A stretch of 64,000 nucleotides of DNA from Membranipora membranacea (taxonomy: Eukaryota > Bryozoa > Gymnolaemata > Cheilostomatida > Membraniporidae), in assembly GCA_914767715.1 (NCBI GenBank), contig OU612075.1, positions 22,446,001 through 22,510,000 on the forward strand, written 5' to 3'. The notes under the pieces are model-generated. The model saw only the letters and a list, made by a program, of their open reading frames with translations. It was not told where the DNA came from and did not search any database. Both the position numbers and the translations under genes were made by a program. Positions 13,301 to 25,270 of this stretch are shown one piece after another (within the stretch, counting starts at the first letter, position 1; each line of letters begins with the position of its first letter).

Positions 13301-16300
13301 CTATTTTCTTAATGGCACCATGAAGGTCGTGTGGTGTAGTGGTTATCACGTCTGCTTCACACGCAGAAGGTCGCGGGTTCGAGCCCCGCCATGACCTCTT
13401 TTGTTTTCAATTTCATATCATATGCATTGGACATAAAATTGGACAACTGATGCCATTGGGGCTCTTTGAACAGCTAATATCTTATGAGCGTACAGTTGTG
13501 TCACGTCATTTTTCTTACTATTCCAACAATGAGTTCATCACTACATAAACCTATATATATACATATCTTTCTAAGGTAGCGTCAAGCTGGGTCTGAAACT
13601 TATCATGATGGAAATAGAGCGTGTACTATCCAACTCAGCTGTGTCCTCAATTTTGGCAAAACATATTGGAATTTGGGCACAATATGTCAGATGTGACAGC
13701 TTACTCACTTGGATAGCTATAAATCAAGCCAAAAGTTTAGCAAACATCTAAGTCATATATTTCTTATATCTAATTTTGTGTATATATCATATCAAACTTA
13801 CCAGCTATAGTCTGAAGGATGGCTAGTCCAGCCCCCTTACATCCCATCACAGTGAGGGAGCCGATTGACGAGCAGATGAGTATATATATCACACAGTTCT
13901 TGTGACCGATCCTCGGAGCGTAGTAAAACCCTAGTACCAGACATAATACAGCTACCAGACACATGTACACTATAAAACCTAAAAGCACAAAAGACTTTCA
14001 ATAAATATCCCTGTAAAATCAAGAGAACTTCAGTGAGAACTCTGATTGTGGTTTGATCGGCTTGATTCGATAGTCATATCAGATACGTGAAATCAGCAGA
14101 ACCTCTCTCACGTAGAAAATGAGCGTAAAAAAACAAAGTATCTACAAAAATTGGATGCCTATCAGATAGAGCGAAACTTTACGGCTCAGCATGAAGCGAT
14201 TATTGAGGCAGACCACAATAAACTTAGACATGTTAAATATCACAGCTCATGGGGCAAAGACTGTTTTCTGAGGCAAATGTGCATCACACTTAATGAGGTT
14301 CTTTTTTAAAAAAGTCCATAGTTCCATACACTGGTAGCAAGCTCTTATTATGACAAAGTAATAAAGTAATAAAGTAATAGATCAATCAATCAATCAATCA
14401 ACAATCATAGGAGCTAGGGAATAAAAGTCTCCCAACTTCTATATACATAGAAGACGCTCATCAGACAAATATTTCATCTGCTCTGTTCAAACAGTTCTTA
14501 CTCGTCTTTGACAAAGTTTACCAATAAAAGTTATCTTATCTTATCTTACTTGGATCTATAACTTTGATCGCGAGCTGATTCATAGTGTATATAGTTTGCT
14601 GCTCCGGAGCGTTAAGTACTATCATAGTAGAACCGAGCATACACAGACCACAGCCAATCTTACCGATAAAACTAAGGTGCTCTCCTAACATCTGAGAGGC
14701 AAGCAAGGCACTAAAACATAAAAGGAAGCGTAGTGTGAGAGTATTTTATTTTATGTATTTTTTGGCATTATCACTGCTTCTTAGTCTCTTCAAAGTTAGG
14801 TAGGAAATAGCTAAGCTCAGATCTGACTACATATGGAAGCTGATACTGTCGTTTTTTCAGATCAAATCAGTGATTGGTTGAACAACCTTATGATGTTATA
14901 ATGATCAATAACAGGCTAACATGGTACTTCGTACCAGTTGATTCGAAGTTGAAATTTCATTTTTAAAGAGGTAGTTTAATAAATAGCTAAGTTTGAATTC
15001 ATCTCAAAGCGTCACAAGTGAAACACGAGCAACATGGTAAGCTGGCAGATTGGACCAAACATAATCTAGCTAGACTATTACATATTTTGTTAATTTGAAT
15101 TACAGATGTTATATTTAGCAGTAATAGTTCTGAAGAGACTGACAACTCCAAGATAAAACTAATAATTAATAAAAATCATCATGTAACCAGGGAGGGTGGG
15201 AATATATCCCACCCACCCTGATGTAACACTAGGTCCATACTCACGCTACTATAACACTGAGAGCTCCGAGAGGTGTGACTAAGGACGCAGGAGCGAAGGC
15301 GTACGCTGTGAAGTTAGCAGCCTCTCCCGCAATCATCAGTAATAGACCCAACCACCACCACGGCTGAGCTATATATCCATATCCTCCATCACCTGTTACA
15401 ACAGTCAAAGAAACATCAATTATATATTAATGGGTATGGTTAGTTATCACCCAAAAAAAGGTGACTTCCACATCTTAATTCCGTTTGATGTATGTGAACC
15501 TTTGATAACCCTTATGTGTGTTTGCGAAAGTGAAAGACCTGGAGTAATTTCAGTGTGGAGTGACATCGGACATAAACGTTAAAATCATTATATTGTGACC
15601 TACATCCAACTTTTGATAGTTAAATTCATAATTTTTGCTACTCCATAGAGCACTTGACCATTTATATGGTCGATTGGTCTCAAATTGGTGATAAACTTCC
15701 CACTTGCAAAGAGAATGCAGCTGATGATTTGGGTGTTATACTTTTCGAAGAATTTTGATTATGGCCTTTGCATGGTTTACTAAGTTGTTCAAACAATAAG
15801 AGCAGAACAATTGGCGAGCAATAATTATTTGCATTTCAATTTACATTTCAACATTTACAGACTCTCAAAACACCAGTTTGGGTGTGTTATGGTGGAATGA
15901 ATTGTTGGATAAAAAGTCAGGAAGATTCCAATGCACTCCCTCATTGCCTGTATGTAGGCGCAGTTAACACAAGATATTCGGGACTAAATGAGGTATAACA
16001 GCTAAGTGTACATGCCACTGTCATCAATATCGACAGCAACGCTGAGAATGCTAATTCTTACTTTCACCAAAGATCATAAAATAATGGATGGTTTAAGATG
16101 ACAGCTAATGTGATGATAAAGATCTAGACATAACGGGGTGGGGTGCATTTACAGTGTGTCCAACCCCGTCATGTCCAGATCTTAGATCTTGTCTAGATGT
16201 AAGTGCAACCCCCTCCTCCAAAGATTTATTTGTGCAGTATATTATCAAAAGTATAGTTTGTAAGCTAAGGCCACACGAGGCTGTTTTCTCACGATTCGTA

Positions 16301-18949
16301 TAAATTATTCACGAATAATTTCGTACGAATAGTGATTTCAACGAATTCGTGAAATGTTTGATGTTCACGATGCACGAATCCGAATGTGTAAATTTTCACA
16401 AAATATTATCTGATTGGGCCATTGGCTGTCAGATTTGATTGATATGTGGGGCTTCTCATTGATTTGGACCTGGAGCAAGAGGGAGAAGGGATACAATGAC
16501 TTATGGGGTATCAAATTGAATAAATATGAGGAGATAGTTGAGCCTAACCATGTCCAGAAGCTGAATCACTGGACTGGTCGGCATAATAAACAAGAAGAAA
16601 CAGCATCTCCTTGGCTTAATTTTTTATTTATGACTGTAGGCCTATGGTTTAGATTGGCTGCAGAGGATTACACCCATAAATCATTAGCACGAATTTGGGA
16701 AATGACAATCATGTGTGGCAGGCTAATATTCATACGAAATTTAATTTGCAAGAATTAGTGGAAATTTGCACGATCATGTGGCCTCTGCTTAAAGAAGGCT
16801 CCCATCTTATCTGGTAGTGGTACTTTTGGGAAAGTGGTTGATAATGAAATGTTATAACCAGCTTTTCCCCCCCCCCCCGCACAGTTTTTAGCGCTTTAAC
16901 TACTCACATCTTCTTTTTAGACCCTCAGAAATCAAACTAACAACAGACAACCAGAGCATAAGGGGTAGAATAGGAATAACATTTTAGTTATGGACTGACC
17001 TGCTCGGTGTATTAGATTAAGTAGTCCTTTCTTCTTGAATATGAAGCTGGATCCTATGAATAAACTCGATATACAAGCTAAGGATAATCCTATATAGAAG
17101 TTTAGTCGAGATTCCTCCATATCCTCTAATAGTTTTTCCCCTAAGGAGGGGACGGTTCTGTTGTTTATTTGATTATCGTTTGTTATATTATTACTGCTGC
17201 TGACGCTGTGTGATGTGTTGGCTGTTGAGTTGCTGTCATTACCAGCCTGGGTGGCTAGATTTAACATAGCGATTGTCTTATTTCTGAAATCAGCGGAAAT
17301 CTGTAAAATATGTGACATAGATTAAAATGATCTGAACTGTAAAGTTTATATGGTATATGCTCAACTAGTCTTAGCCCCCAGACTTTTGCCCCTCGCCCGA
17401 CGGCCCCCCGCGAGGGAATGCTCACACAAACTTCTCATTGGTAAAATAAAAATCTGCCCGACATACAAATATGAAAGTTTTTGGTTTGGAAGGAGATAAA
17501 CATTTAAACTATCTGACCGATATCAGTACAGATGAGATCAGTACAGGGAGAGATTCACAAGTAGAGAGAATCATACACAGGTAGAGTGGAGTTTGAGGAG
17601 GTGCCGGAATGTTGAGTAAGGAATCTCTTATCAGGCAAAAGATCAGTAGTAGGATATTATGATTTATAGTATAAGCTTGATGCTCAAGAATTAGACAGAC
17701 ATATATATGTGTGAATAACTCGCTGACTACCAGGGCCCAACAGATAGAGATAAGTCGTCAGAGACACTTATATTTGACAAATGATATATATATTTAATAT
17801 AAATATATAGTATAAATATATTGTGAGGATGATGTAATTTTGCAGGTAATTACAGATCCTAGTATGATTTGTTGACCCTGTAAATGTTCACCTGTAACCG
17901 ACATCACTATGGTTACAGCAGAAAGTTATTTTGGCACCCGATCCAATTTCAGGTCTTTTAATGAGCCGGAGAAATTTTTCTAAGGTACTATAAATTTTCT
18001 TTGATCAATTAGCGTGAGATTTGTGGATATTCTTGTGGGTAGGCTGAGATATCACTTCAGAATAAAAATATTTCATAACTGTTTTATTTTTTACTCTAAT
18101 ATATCCATAGAATCATCACTTTCTAGCCTCGTGAAGCTCTAGAAAAGATGATTATATGCTAGAAGATTACTGTAGTGATATATGCTATGATTTGTTTTAT
18201 CTGTAACTGAACACTTTGATAACTGAGTACAAATGCCCCAACCAAGAGTAAAGTGAGAATTTTCGGTCATGGAATCTGTTGATTGTGACAATAAACTTTG
18301 AGTTGGATCTTGACTGAGTACAATTGCCCCAACCCCCAACTAAGAATGGACTAACAGAAAACTGGCTAATCCTAAGTGTACCAAATCATCATGCTTTGAT
18401 ATATAATTTATGTGGTAAAACACACAAAATGGCTATTGATGAAGATATCCCATCAGTATATAACTATTACCCCAACCAAGAGCGGACTCCAACACAGCAA
18501 GTAATGTGGGAATTCTGGGCCATTGAATCTGAAAGGGTTTATGATCAAAGAGGATGAGATTTTCACTATGATACCTGAAAGCACAAGACGGGTTAATGGT
18601 TGGAATTACAGGAGTTTGTGGTGAGAAAAATGCATTATGGGTACTGGATAAAATAAGGAGGCGAATTCTGTGGATAGTGAAGTTAAGAGATGATATGTGC
18701 CTTTAATGTGTGCATAAGCAGGTAATGGGTGGATAGATACAATTCTCTGAAGGACACATAACGTCAGGAAAAGTAAGGATACGTAAGATATAGGTTAATG
18801 GTAGCTCTTGAGGCTGATAAAGGCTACACTGTGTAAGTTTTTACCTATCCTCCATCACCTACCTGAGAATATACTGCTGACTCGGGGTCAGAACTGTTCT
18901 GATGGTGTCTCAGGTAAGTCTTAAGAAGTGAAACTAGCTGCTCGTTCAT
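7389..18949 (-). CDS. NIPA-like magnesium transporter A, 424 aa
   Basis: Seven coding exons in transcript order: 18949-18863, 17300-17000, 15392-15245, 14710-14550, 13978-13802, 8531-8350, 7607-7389. They join to 424 residues. NIPA landmarks follow in order: [27 protein letters not shown] (TM1, given in part), [19 protein letters not shown] with [67 protein letters not shown], and a last TM after [14 protein letters not shown]. Nine TM segments are expected. The family carries Mg2+ at the plasma membrane and endosomes. The first exon ([20 protein letters not shown]) and the Asn/Ser-rich stretch encoded by exon 2, with several N-x-S/T sites (e.g. NDSNST, NNRT), form an N-terminal region before TM1. 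The 5.3-kb intron 13801-8532 holds tRNA genes on the other strand and a LINE relic. Its downstream neighbour NIPA-B is a paralogue with the same core exon lengths. Confidence 0.9.
7749..7940. repeat. Minisatellite, 16-bp unit x 12
   Basis: Twelve head-to-tail copies of CCGATACTTAGCCTAA with essentially no divergence, in the last intron of NIPA-A (7608-8349). Near-perfect identity points to recent expansion. The array does not touch an exon. Confidence 0.95.
8935..9007 (+). tRNA. tRNA-Val (anticodon UAC)
   Basis: The 72-base body plus a T discriminator folds as a tRNA. The acceptor stem GGTCGTA pairs with TATGACC. The A box is TGGTGTAGCGG and the B box GGTTCGAGCCC. The anticodon stem is TCTGC/GCAGA with loop TTTACAC, giving anticodon TAC. 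A TTTT terminator follows within a few bases. It lies in the largest intron of NIPA-A on the opposite strand. Compared with the copy at 13325 it has a changed wobble base and a compensated acceptor pair (G-C to A-T at positions 7/66), so it looks functional. Confidence 0.9.
9842..9914 (+). tRNA. tRNA-Val (CAC), probably degenerate
   Basis: It is clearly a copy of the neighbouring tRNA-Val genes (anticodon loop TTCACAT, anticodon CAC). The T-loop reads TTTAAGC instead of TTCGAGC, which destroys the B box core. The acceptor stem (GGTCGGG against CATGACC) has a mismatch, and the first TTTT run is farther away. Most likely a tRNA pseudogene. Confidence 0.7.
10059..10092 (+). pseudogene. U2 snRNA 5'-domain-like stretch
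   Basis: GCTTCTCGGCC, TATTGGCTAAGATCAA and GTGT match the first stem-loop of U2 snRNA almost base for base. The sequence then diverges: the branch-point recognition GTAGTA and the Sm site are not found in the expected places. About 190 bp of unrelated, relatively GC-rich DNA follows (to about 10280). It is a truncated U2 pseudogene or the head of an snRNA-derived repeat, not a working U2 gene. Confidence 0.55.
10990..11060 (-). repeat. GC-rich dispersed repeat, copy 1
   Basis: On the minus strand it reads CCCCCCAGACTTTGCCCC, then CCGACGGCCCCCC and GAGGGG. A related copy is on the plus strand at 17372-17416 (CCCCCAGACTTTTGCCCC, CCGACGGCCCCCC, GAGGGA). It sits just downstream of the LINE ORF1 remnant in that element's orientation, so it may be part of the same retrotransposon. 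Confidence 0.6.
11067..11796 (-). pseudogene. Truncated LINE ORF1 (coiled coil plus RNA-binding, FP-like domain), frameshifted
   Basis: A 218-codon open frame ends at TGA 11140-11142. It has a long heptad-type coiled coil with repeated [11 protein letters not shown]-like units. The fold typical of non-LTR retrotransposon ORF1 proteins follows: [16 protein letters not shown], then [15 protein letters not shown], then [14 protein letters not shown]. After the stop the homologous C-terminal segment ([12 protein letters not shown]) continues in another frame to a stop at 11067, so a frameshift broke the gene. The 5' side ends in a poly-C/G run (about 11809-11822). No reverse transcriptase was found nearby. 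It is an inactive relic in the large NIPA-A intron, antisense to nothing else, same strand as the host gene. Confidence 0.8.
13093..13199. mobile_element. Foldback MITE, 107 bp, TA target duplication
   Basis: Almost the whole element is one hairpin: TGCCTGCATTCCGAGTCGCTCC pairs (in part, with a few mismatches) with a right arm reading GGGAGCGACAGGGATGCAGGCA. The termini GACCAAGTTTGG and TTAAACTTGTTC are inverted repeats, and TA flanks both ends. This fits a Tc1/mariner-type non-autonomous element in a NIPA-A intron. Confidence 0.65.
13325..13397 (+). tRNA. tRNA-Val (anticodon CAC)
   Basis: It has a complete cloverleaf: acceptor GGTCGTG/CATGACC (one G-T pair), A box TGGTGTAGTGG, anticodon loop TTCACAC (CAC), and an intact B box GGTTCGAGCCC. 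CTCTTTT follows as a Pol III terminator. It is in the same intron as the other two copies and in the same orientation. Confidence 0.93.
15187..15220. repeat. Short GC-rich hairpin, relative of 2931-2968
   Basis: CAGGGAGGGTGGG and CCCACCCACCCTG (one mismatch) flank ATATAT. ATGTAA lies immediately on both sides, which could be a small target duplication. Confidence 0.55.
16265..16787. mobile_element. Putative MITE with GGCCACA termini
   Basis: The ends read TAAGGCCACACGA and, on the other strand, CAGAGGCCACATGA. Near both ends there are several CACGAAT/ATTCGTG words. Flanking bases give no clean target duplication, so the borders are uncertain. The 114-codon frame inside (16414-16758) has no recognisable domain and is probably chance. 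Confidence 0.4.
17372..17416 (+). repeat. GC-rich dispersed repeat, copy 2
   Basis: Plus-strand relative of the element at 10990-11060; the shared core is CCGACGGCCCCCC. It lies just upstream (in transcript direction) of NIPA-A exon 2. Confidence 0.6.
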
Positions 18950-19271
18950 TTTACCGACTAAAGTAGAAATAGTGAATTGTAGTCAAAACCTGCTGCACTA
19001 CGCTCGACGCTTGTCCATTTCTCACAAACGCTAGGATGATTTGTTTGGAAAGAGATATGCATAATACAAAGCATATAATATGAACATGCCCTAAGCAGGA
19101 GGCCACCTGAATATGTGCGCAGTGTCATATCATCAGTCACCTGCAGAACAGTTGCAATGATGTCCCACAATGCAATGTATCGAAATGGTTTAATGTAGTT
19201 GATTAGTTGTACGTTTGATGTGCATATATAAGAGTAAAACCAAAGAAGAATATCATTGATATCTTACTCAC

Positions 19272-19330
19272 CTGTTGTGTATGATCTCTAATAAAACTAT
19301 TCAGCTCATACCATCACCGTAAGAAACTGG
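19272..19330 (-). other. Putative 5' UTR exon of NIPA-A (upstream limit unknown)
   Basis: On the minus strand, ATCATACACAACAG is followed by a strong donor GTGAGTAAG at 19271. An acceptor with a pyrimidine-rich tract (ATTTCTACTTTAG) lies about ten bases before the NIPA-A ATG at 18949. The pair predicts a spliced untranslated leader. The left border is placed only approximately. Confidence 0.45.
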
Positions 19331-22114
19331 AGAGAGAGTGAGGGAGATATATCTGCAGATTGTTATTCCGTTGTTGGTCTGGATGTTGAGTCTTGCAGCA
19401 GTCAATCAGATATTGCAGTGTTAATTTTGATTGATTGATATTAACTTTATTAAACCGTTCAAAAATGTTTGTTAGAAAAAACATTTGTATCAGAACATGT
19501 TTTACATTAGTGTGATGATTCCAGTGGTTCCAGTGATTTCAATTTACACTCCATATTTATAAAACGCAGTGTTATAGAGGGATTCTGTTTTGAATCGTTT
19601 TATCAGTACATCTGGTAGTCTGCTTGAGTGTCTGCGTACAGTGGTTAAGTTACCTGCTACAGAACCATCACCATGTGCAGAATCAGCGCTTCTTGTAACT
19701 CTTCAGCCGCGCCAATATCAGTAAACTAATCCCTATATCTAAATTAGTGAAGCGCTATTGTCGGATTATGAATGATTTGTACTGCGGTGTGTATAATACC
19801 TCCGTGTGACCTCCCCCTGCAGATGGTAACCTGTACATATATCTGCCAGAAATAGATTGATTTATAAAAACACATATATGATTTTCTTCTGGTGCCTATT
19901 ACACGCCTGAGCGAGTATGGAATGATTATAGAAGGGTTGATGCCCTATAAGCCATGCAGTGATATTCATGTACAGTTGATATGAAAGTGATTCAGCAAGA
20001 TTTATTATTGAGTATCTATCAGCAAAGGTGGTCAGAGGATCGGGGATTAACATCATGGAACAAGTTTATCTGTATGATAGGCAACATAGCTGGAAATGTT
20101 AGCAAGGCATGACATACATTATACAGCTGCGAAAACGATGTTGCAGTTGAAGATATCAAGAAAATTAGGTCACATCACAAACAAGGCAAATAATTTTAAT
20201 ACATGCAATATTGCCATACACATATATGAATATATGTGTATGAATATAACATAATCCAGAATATTCGGTCTTTTTCTAATGATTTATTCATTGGATAATT
20301 GCAGATATAAAAATTTGAGCATTGATGGAAAATAGAAAATGCAGAAAACTAGGATTGAAGATAGATGAGAGGCTATCGCGGCACACAGTGAAATGATAAT
20401 ACTCTCTCTCATTCATCCGTAAAAAAACAAAACGAACAACACACTACTTTTGTCTGAGTGCTCAGACGTTTGTGTGTGCAACACCAAACCATTACAGATC
20501 TGAGACTAATACCATTAGCTTTGAGACAAATAAATATGTAACATTCAACATTAATTTCATCATAAATCACAGTTAAATTTTTAAAAATGTGTACATGTTG
20601 ATCATTCGTACTCTGTATTAGTATGAGGTTGTTATGATGACCAGTTACAGCTACACTATATATGAACAGATATAACACTATGTATGTACTGATATAACGG
20701 TAGAGATAAGTATACGAAGTCTGTCCGCCAAGCATGTTACAGCGCAGGACGAAACAAGCTATTTGTGACATATACTCCATATTACAGAGTATATGTATAT
20801 AGGGCACTATACTTTATTATTGTATAGTACAAATTAACACACAACCAACTAGCAAACTGGAGGACATTGACAACCTTTGCCAAGCAGATCTTGTCTTTCA
20901 GAAGGTAGGCGCAGTTGCCTAACATATCAATGTTTGCTATGGATCAGTTTCACAGGAGAATATAAATACCAGCATCCATCATAACAGCAGTTGTGTTGCA
21001 ATGTTTTAATGTTCCCATAGAAACATAAGATTGCTCTCCACAATTTCTCTAAACACTGTTAAATTATAGGCTCTATTGTCATGTGGAATTCATACCGGCT
21101 GAACGAGACAGGGTGATCACTACATGAGGGGAGGATACATTAGGTAAGAGCCCCCTCCTCTGCTACCCTACATAGGACATTACTTAACACTACATGAGGG
21201 GAGGATACATTAGGTAAGAGCCCCCTCCTCTGCTACCCTACATAGGACATTACTTAACACCAAACTACTACATATTAGCTGAAAGACTGAGTAACTCAAA
21301 ATATAACCATAGATGAGCTTAGAATTTTATGAAACACTTTTTTAGCAGATCAAACAAGGCTGAAGGTAATACTGGGCATGCTATGTAGGCTGTAACCAAA
21401 CTATAAGATGCCAGAAATACAAAATATGAGGTAACAGCACAATGTCTTTGTGAAGAGATGCATTTTTACCAAAACAGAACCTTGTAAGAGCTGATCACCG
21501 CAACATAATATCATAAACCACCAGCTATCACCGGGTCGCTGTACATAGTCATGTATTCATATATCAGAAACACTACCCCCTTCTATACAAATATTAAGCA
21601 AAGAGGTTATCCATAGACCACAGGACTGATACATTAGCCAGGGTCAGCCTGCCATACCTGCCCTGAACATAAGTCAGGCTGTCAGACTTGCCAACCTTGA
21701 CTCAGTCCGTCATTAAAATCCAGCATAACCTGCCTGCCAACAAGAGAAATCACCAATATGCATCACGATTCCACGACCTAGCCATAGTCTGGCACGTGTC
21801 TCCGAACATAATGTGACACAGGAGCACAGGGCCGTGACATATTAGTGGTCAGTTATCGGTGATTGACCAGGTGATGGACAGCCTGATTATCATATCATTA
21901 TTATCTCCTCCTAACCACAAACTCTAACTAATCTGTTCCACCACTAAAACATCAGTGATAATGTCGAGTATTGTCCACTGTCTACTGTACAAGTCACAAT
22001 CAGCCACTTTCTGGTAGATGTGGTGATTTAGTCTGATTGTACACAGTCTAGCTGCTAGAGGTATTTAAGTAGATAGTGATTTAGCCCTACAGACTGAGCA
22101 GTATACAAGCTTAG
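19331..22114. other. Intergenic region between NIPA-A and NIPA-B
   Basis: No gene could be supported in this 2.8-kb AT-rich stretch. The open frames in it (for example 20409-20807 on the minus strand) show no domain and no splice context. It should hold the promoter of NIPA-A and the terminator of NIPA-B. It contains the perfect 70-bp duplication listed separately. Confidence 0.55.
21121..21260. repeat. Perfect 70-bp tandem duplication
   Basis: Bases 21121-21190 are repeated without a difference at 21191-21260. The unit contains TACATGAGGGGAGG and a GC-rich pyrimidine tract. The lack of divergence means it is recent, or an assembly artefact. Confidence 0.95.
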
Positions 22115-25100
22115 TTACACATTGTCCCGCCCGCTGTGTATACCGTTAAGTGATGGATTGCTGCCGAAGTCTCTATCCTCGCTGTCGAGCAGAGTGTGAG
22201 TCTCGTTACCATCATGTAATCTCTCTACTGAAGCGTTCGGTGAGCTCGGCTTCTTAGACGCGCTGCTTACATCCCTCCATGAGATGGACATATCTCTGAA
22301 GGCGTTTAGTAGAAATATACCTCCGACTACTGTGAGGAAACCACAGATATTACCTATCACTCCTTTAGCGTCCATGTTACCCCACTCCTGTAAATATAAT
22401 TTAACCACGCCATCAGATATCTAAACCTAGTTATAGGGTTTAACTTATATAAGTCACAGTTATTCCATCATGCCCTCTTGTTATATCAATGGGTTAACAA
22501 TTTTCCACTTTTCACAGTATTTTCTGTTATTCCCTAGCTCTAGGCCATGGGGCTAAGTTACATTTGATAAAATACTAATTGCAGGACTGAGGACGGTATT
22601 TCAAAAGAACTGCAAGCACATGCAAATAACATGCATGACAACGAAATAAATTTTATAAATAAATCAAAGTGATATGTTAGACCGTTAAAATGTAGAGATT
22701 TTGCACAAATTAATCATTTCAGGCCAGGGATGGCTTATTTGGTAGTTATGCAAACGTCAACAGTAGGTGGACAACTTCAAAGAATGATTGACAAATCCAA
22801 GCTTTATATGCTAGACTAGTCAGGCTCCCCAGACTGCTCCTCGAAGCAGAGCAGCTATATTTATCTCAAAACCATCCATTAGGAGCTGCAACACAGCCGA
22901 CTTACTCTATATTTACAAAAAAACGATAATTTGCACTGTTGGCTTCGGACATTTTGGTTTTTCCTATACTAACACCTTGTCCAAAAATAATCATAAACAC
23001 ACATGACAGCTAAGCTTACCTTATAAAGAATGGCTGAGGCTATGATTACGAATGTAGTAAAGAACACATAGTATATAGGAGTGACTACTGAGGTATTAAA
23101 TGTATCCAGAGCTTTATTCAGATAAATCATCTGCACACTGATACACACGACTAGCTGTGCTATGAAGAAGTAAGTCAGCCAGTTAGTGAACTGGTTCTCA
23201 CCTGCAACAAAAACAGAGTAACAAAATACTATTAATACTATCATTGTGTGAGTCGGGTTGAGTCGGGTTGATATTTCTTCAAGCATCTGGCCGTAAAGAC
23301 TCTTGGGTTTGTCACAAAAATTAGTCATAGTTCTAATATTTAATCTCAGACATATTATGCTTTAGAAAGAAAATTGATTATTAATAATCCATGTAAAATC
23401 ACATACACAGTAGCTCTCAATAACTGTGTATGTGATTTTACATTGATTATTGATAATCAACTTACTTACCAAAGCACATTTTGGCGCTTTCACCTATTGA
23501 CAATATCAATTGTATCAGACATATGAAGGAAGTGGTTTTTGCTGTAATAAACCAATTTGCAGTTGCAGCAGGGAGTTTGAGCAGGGCCAAACTCCCTGGT
23601 TGCACTATACAAGTGCACAAAGCAGTATACAAGAGAAATATGTCTTATGTCTCTCTGCAGCAAGCACAATGTCAGAGTAGTATTTAGGACTAACCATTGA
23701 CTGTTTGTACGATAGCGAGTCCGATACCTTTACATCCCATCACAGATAGAGATCCCACGACTGAGCAGATAATTATGTATATCAGTACATTGTTCTGTCC
23801 CATCTTAGGAGCGTAGTAAAATATCATCACTAGTGATACTATCGCTACCAGGCATACATAGATTATAAAACCTGTAAATACAGATACAAGAAGATATGAT
23901 GTAGGTGAACATATATAAACATTGACAGAATTAATTAATTTCAGGATGGGGTACTTGGTAGAAAGTTCTCAAAACTCTACCCGGATTGCTGGAGATGCAT
24001 TTCATTATGAACCACATCCTAACCACAGATGGGTGGTTAATAATGGAATACAGCCACAAACAGCAAACCCACACAACGTTTGAGAACATAAACTAAGTAC
24101 ATAGCTAATCCTTATCATCTAGTAAGGGAGATTAAAAAGCGTACTTTTCCTCCTACGAATACTTGGCACCTCTAGGGTAGGCCCCTACATAAATATACAT
24201 TGTATTGGTCTAAATACCTACATATATGTTCCTACACATATATCAGTGATGGTCTACCTTCATATATCTAACAGTGGGGATATACGTCATACTTATATAT
24301 CAGATATGAGCAGTTGTGTACTTACCTGGATCGATAAGTTTATGAGCGAGTTCATCCATACCGTGTATGAGAGCTTCCTCCGGGGAATGTATGACTATCA
24401 CAGTAGAGCCGACTACACATAACCCACATCCTATCTTACCAATCAGATTTAATCTCTCCTTTAAAAAACGAGACGCCAGCAGAGCCCTAAAATAAATATT
24501 GATATAGGAAGAGTTAATCTTCGGCTGCTGTCATTAAACAGGGGAAGGCTACTCCAACGTTATTCAATCATCTACAGTGTTCATATCATGTTATAAACAA
24601 TAATATTGCAGTATTATAGTTAAGTTGGTTACCCCCGAGTTGATGAAATGCAGCCAATGGGAGTATTTAACACAGGGTGTCATGGTAAGACAACCCAAAC
24701 TTGGGAGACGGTAAGCGTACTACAGAATTAGGATAATACTCTGTAAATAATAATGAACAGTTAGAATAGATAGTAGATACAGTATATAGTTTAGCAGATG
24801 ATTCAGCTCGGCGATGAGATTATCACATGATAGGGCCAGCATGCGTGAGACAACATCTGGACAGAGCATAGTTATATAGTCAATGAGAGTAATGATACTA
24901 TGATACTCATATTACTAAACACTCAGCAGCCATTGGTATGATTGTGAATTGGTAAGCTACTGTGGGTGGAATAAACTGAAAACTCTGTTACGGTAATCTG
25001 ATAGTACTACGATATGACTCAGTGTGCAAACAAACACAATAATACAACTATGGATAGTAATATACAAGGGATATTGACTTTCACTCATTCAACTGAATGA

Positions 25101-25237
25101 TAAAATAAAGATATCTTCGAAAAATAGGGAATAGGCATTTCATTCCAGCAACACTGGGTCAGAAGTGCCAGTGTAACTTGCCAGCAATCTTTTATAATGG
25201 CACCATCATTTAAGCAAAAGTGACAGTATCACCAGAC

Positions 25238-25270
<33 letters not shown>

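Noticed and set aside
16414-16758. 114-codon plus-strand frame
   Set aside because: Lies inside a MITE-like element, no recognisable motif, no splice partners.
20409-20807. 132-codon minus-strand frame between the NIPA genes
   Set aside because: Tyr/Ile-rich translation of AT-rich DNA; no family resemblance or splice context.
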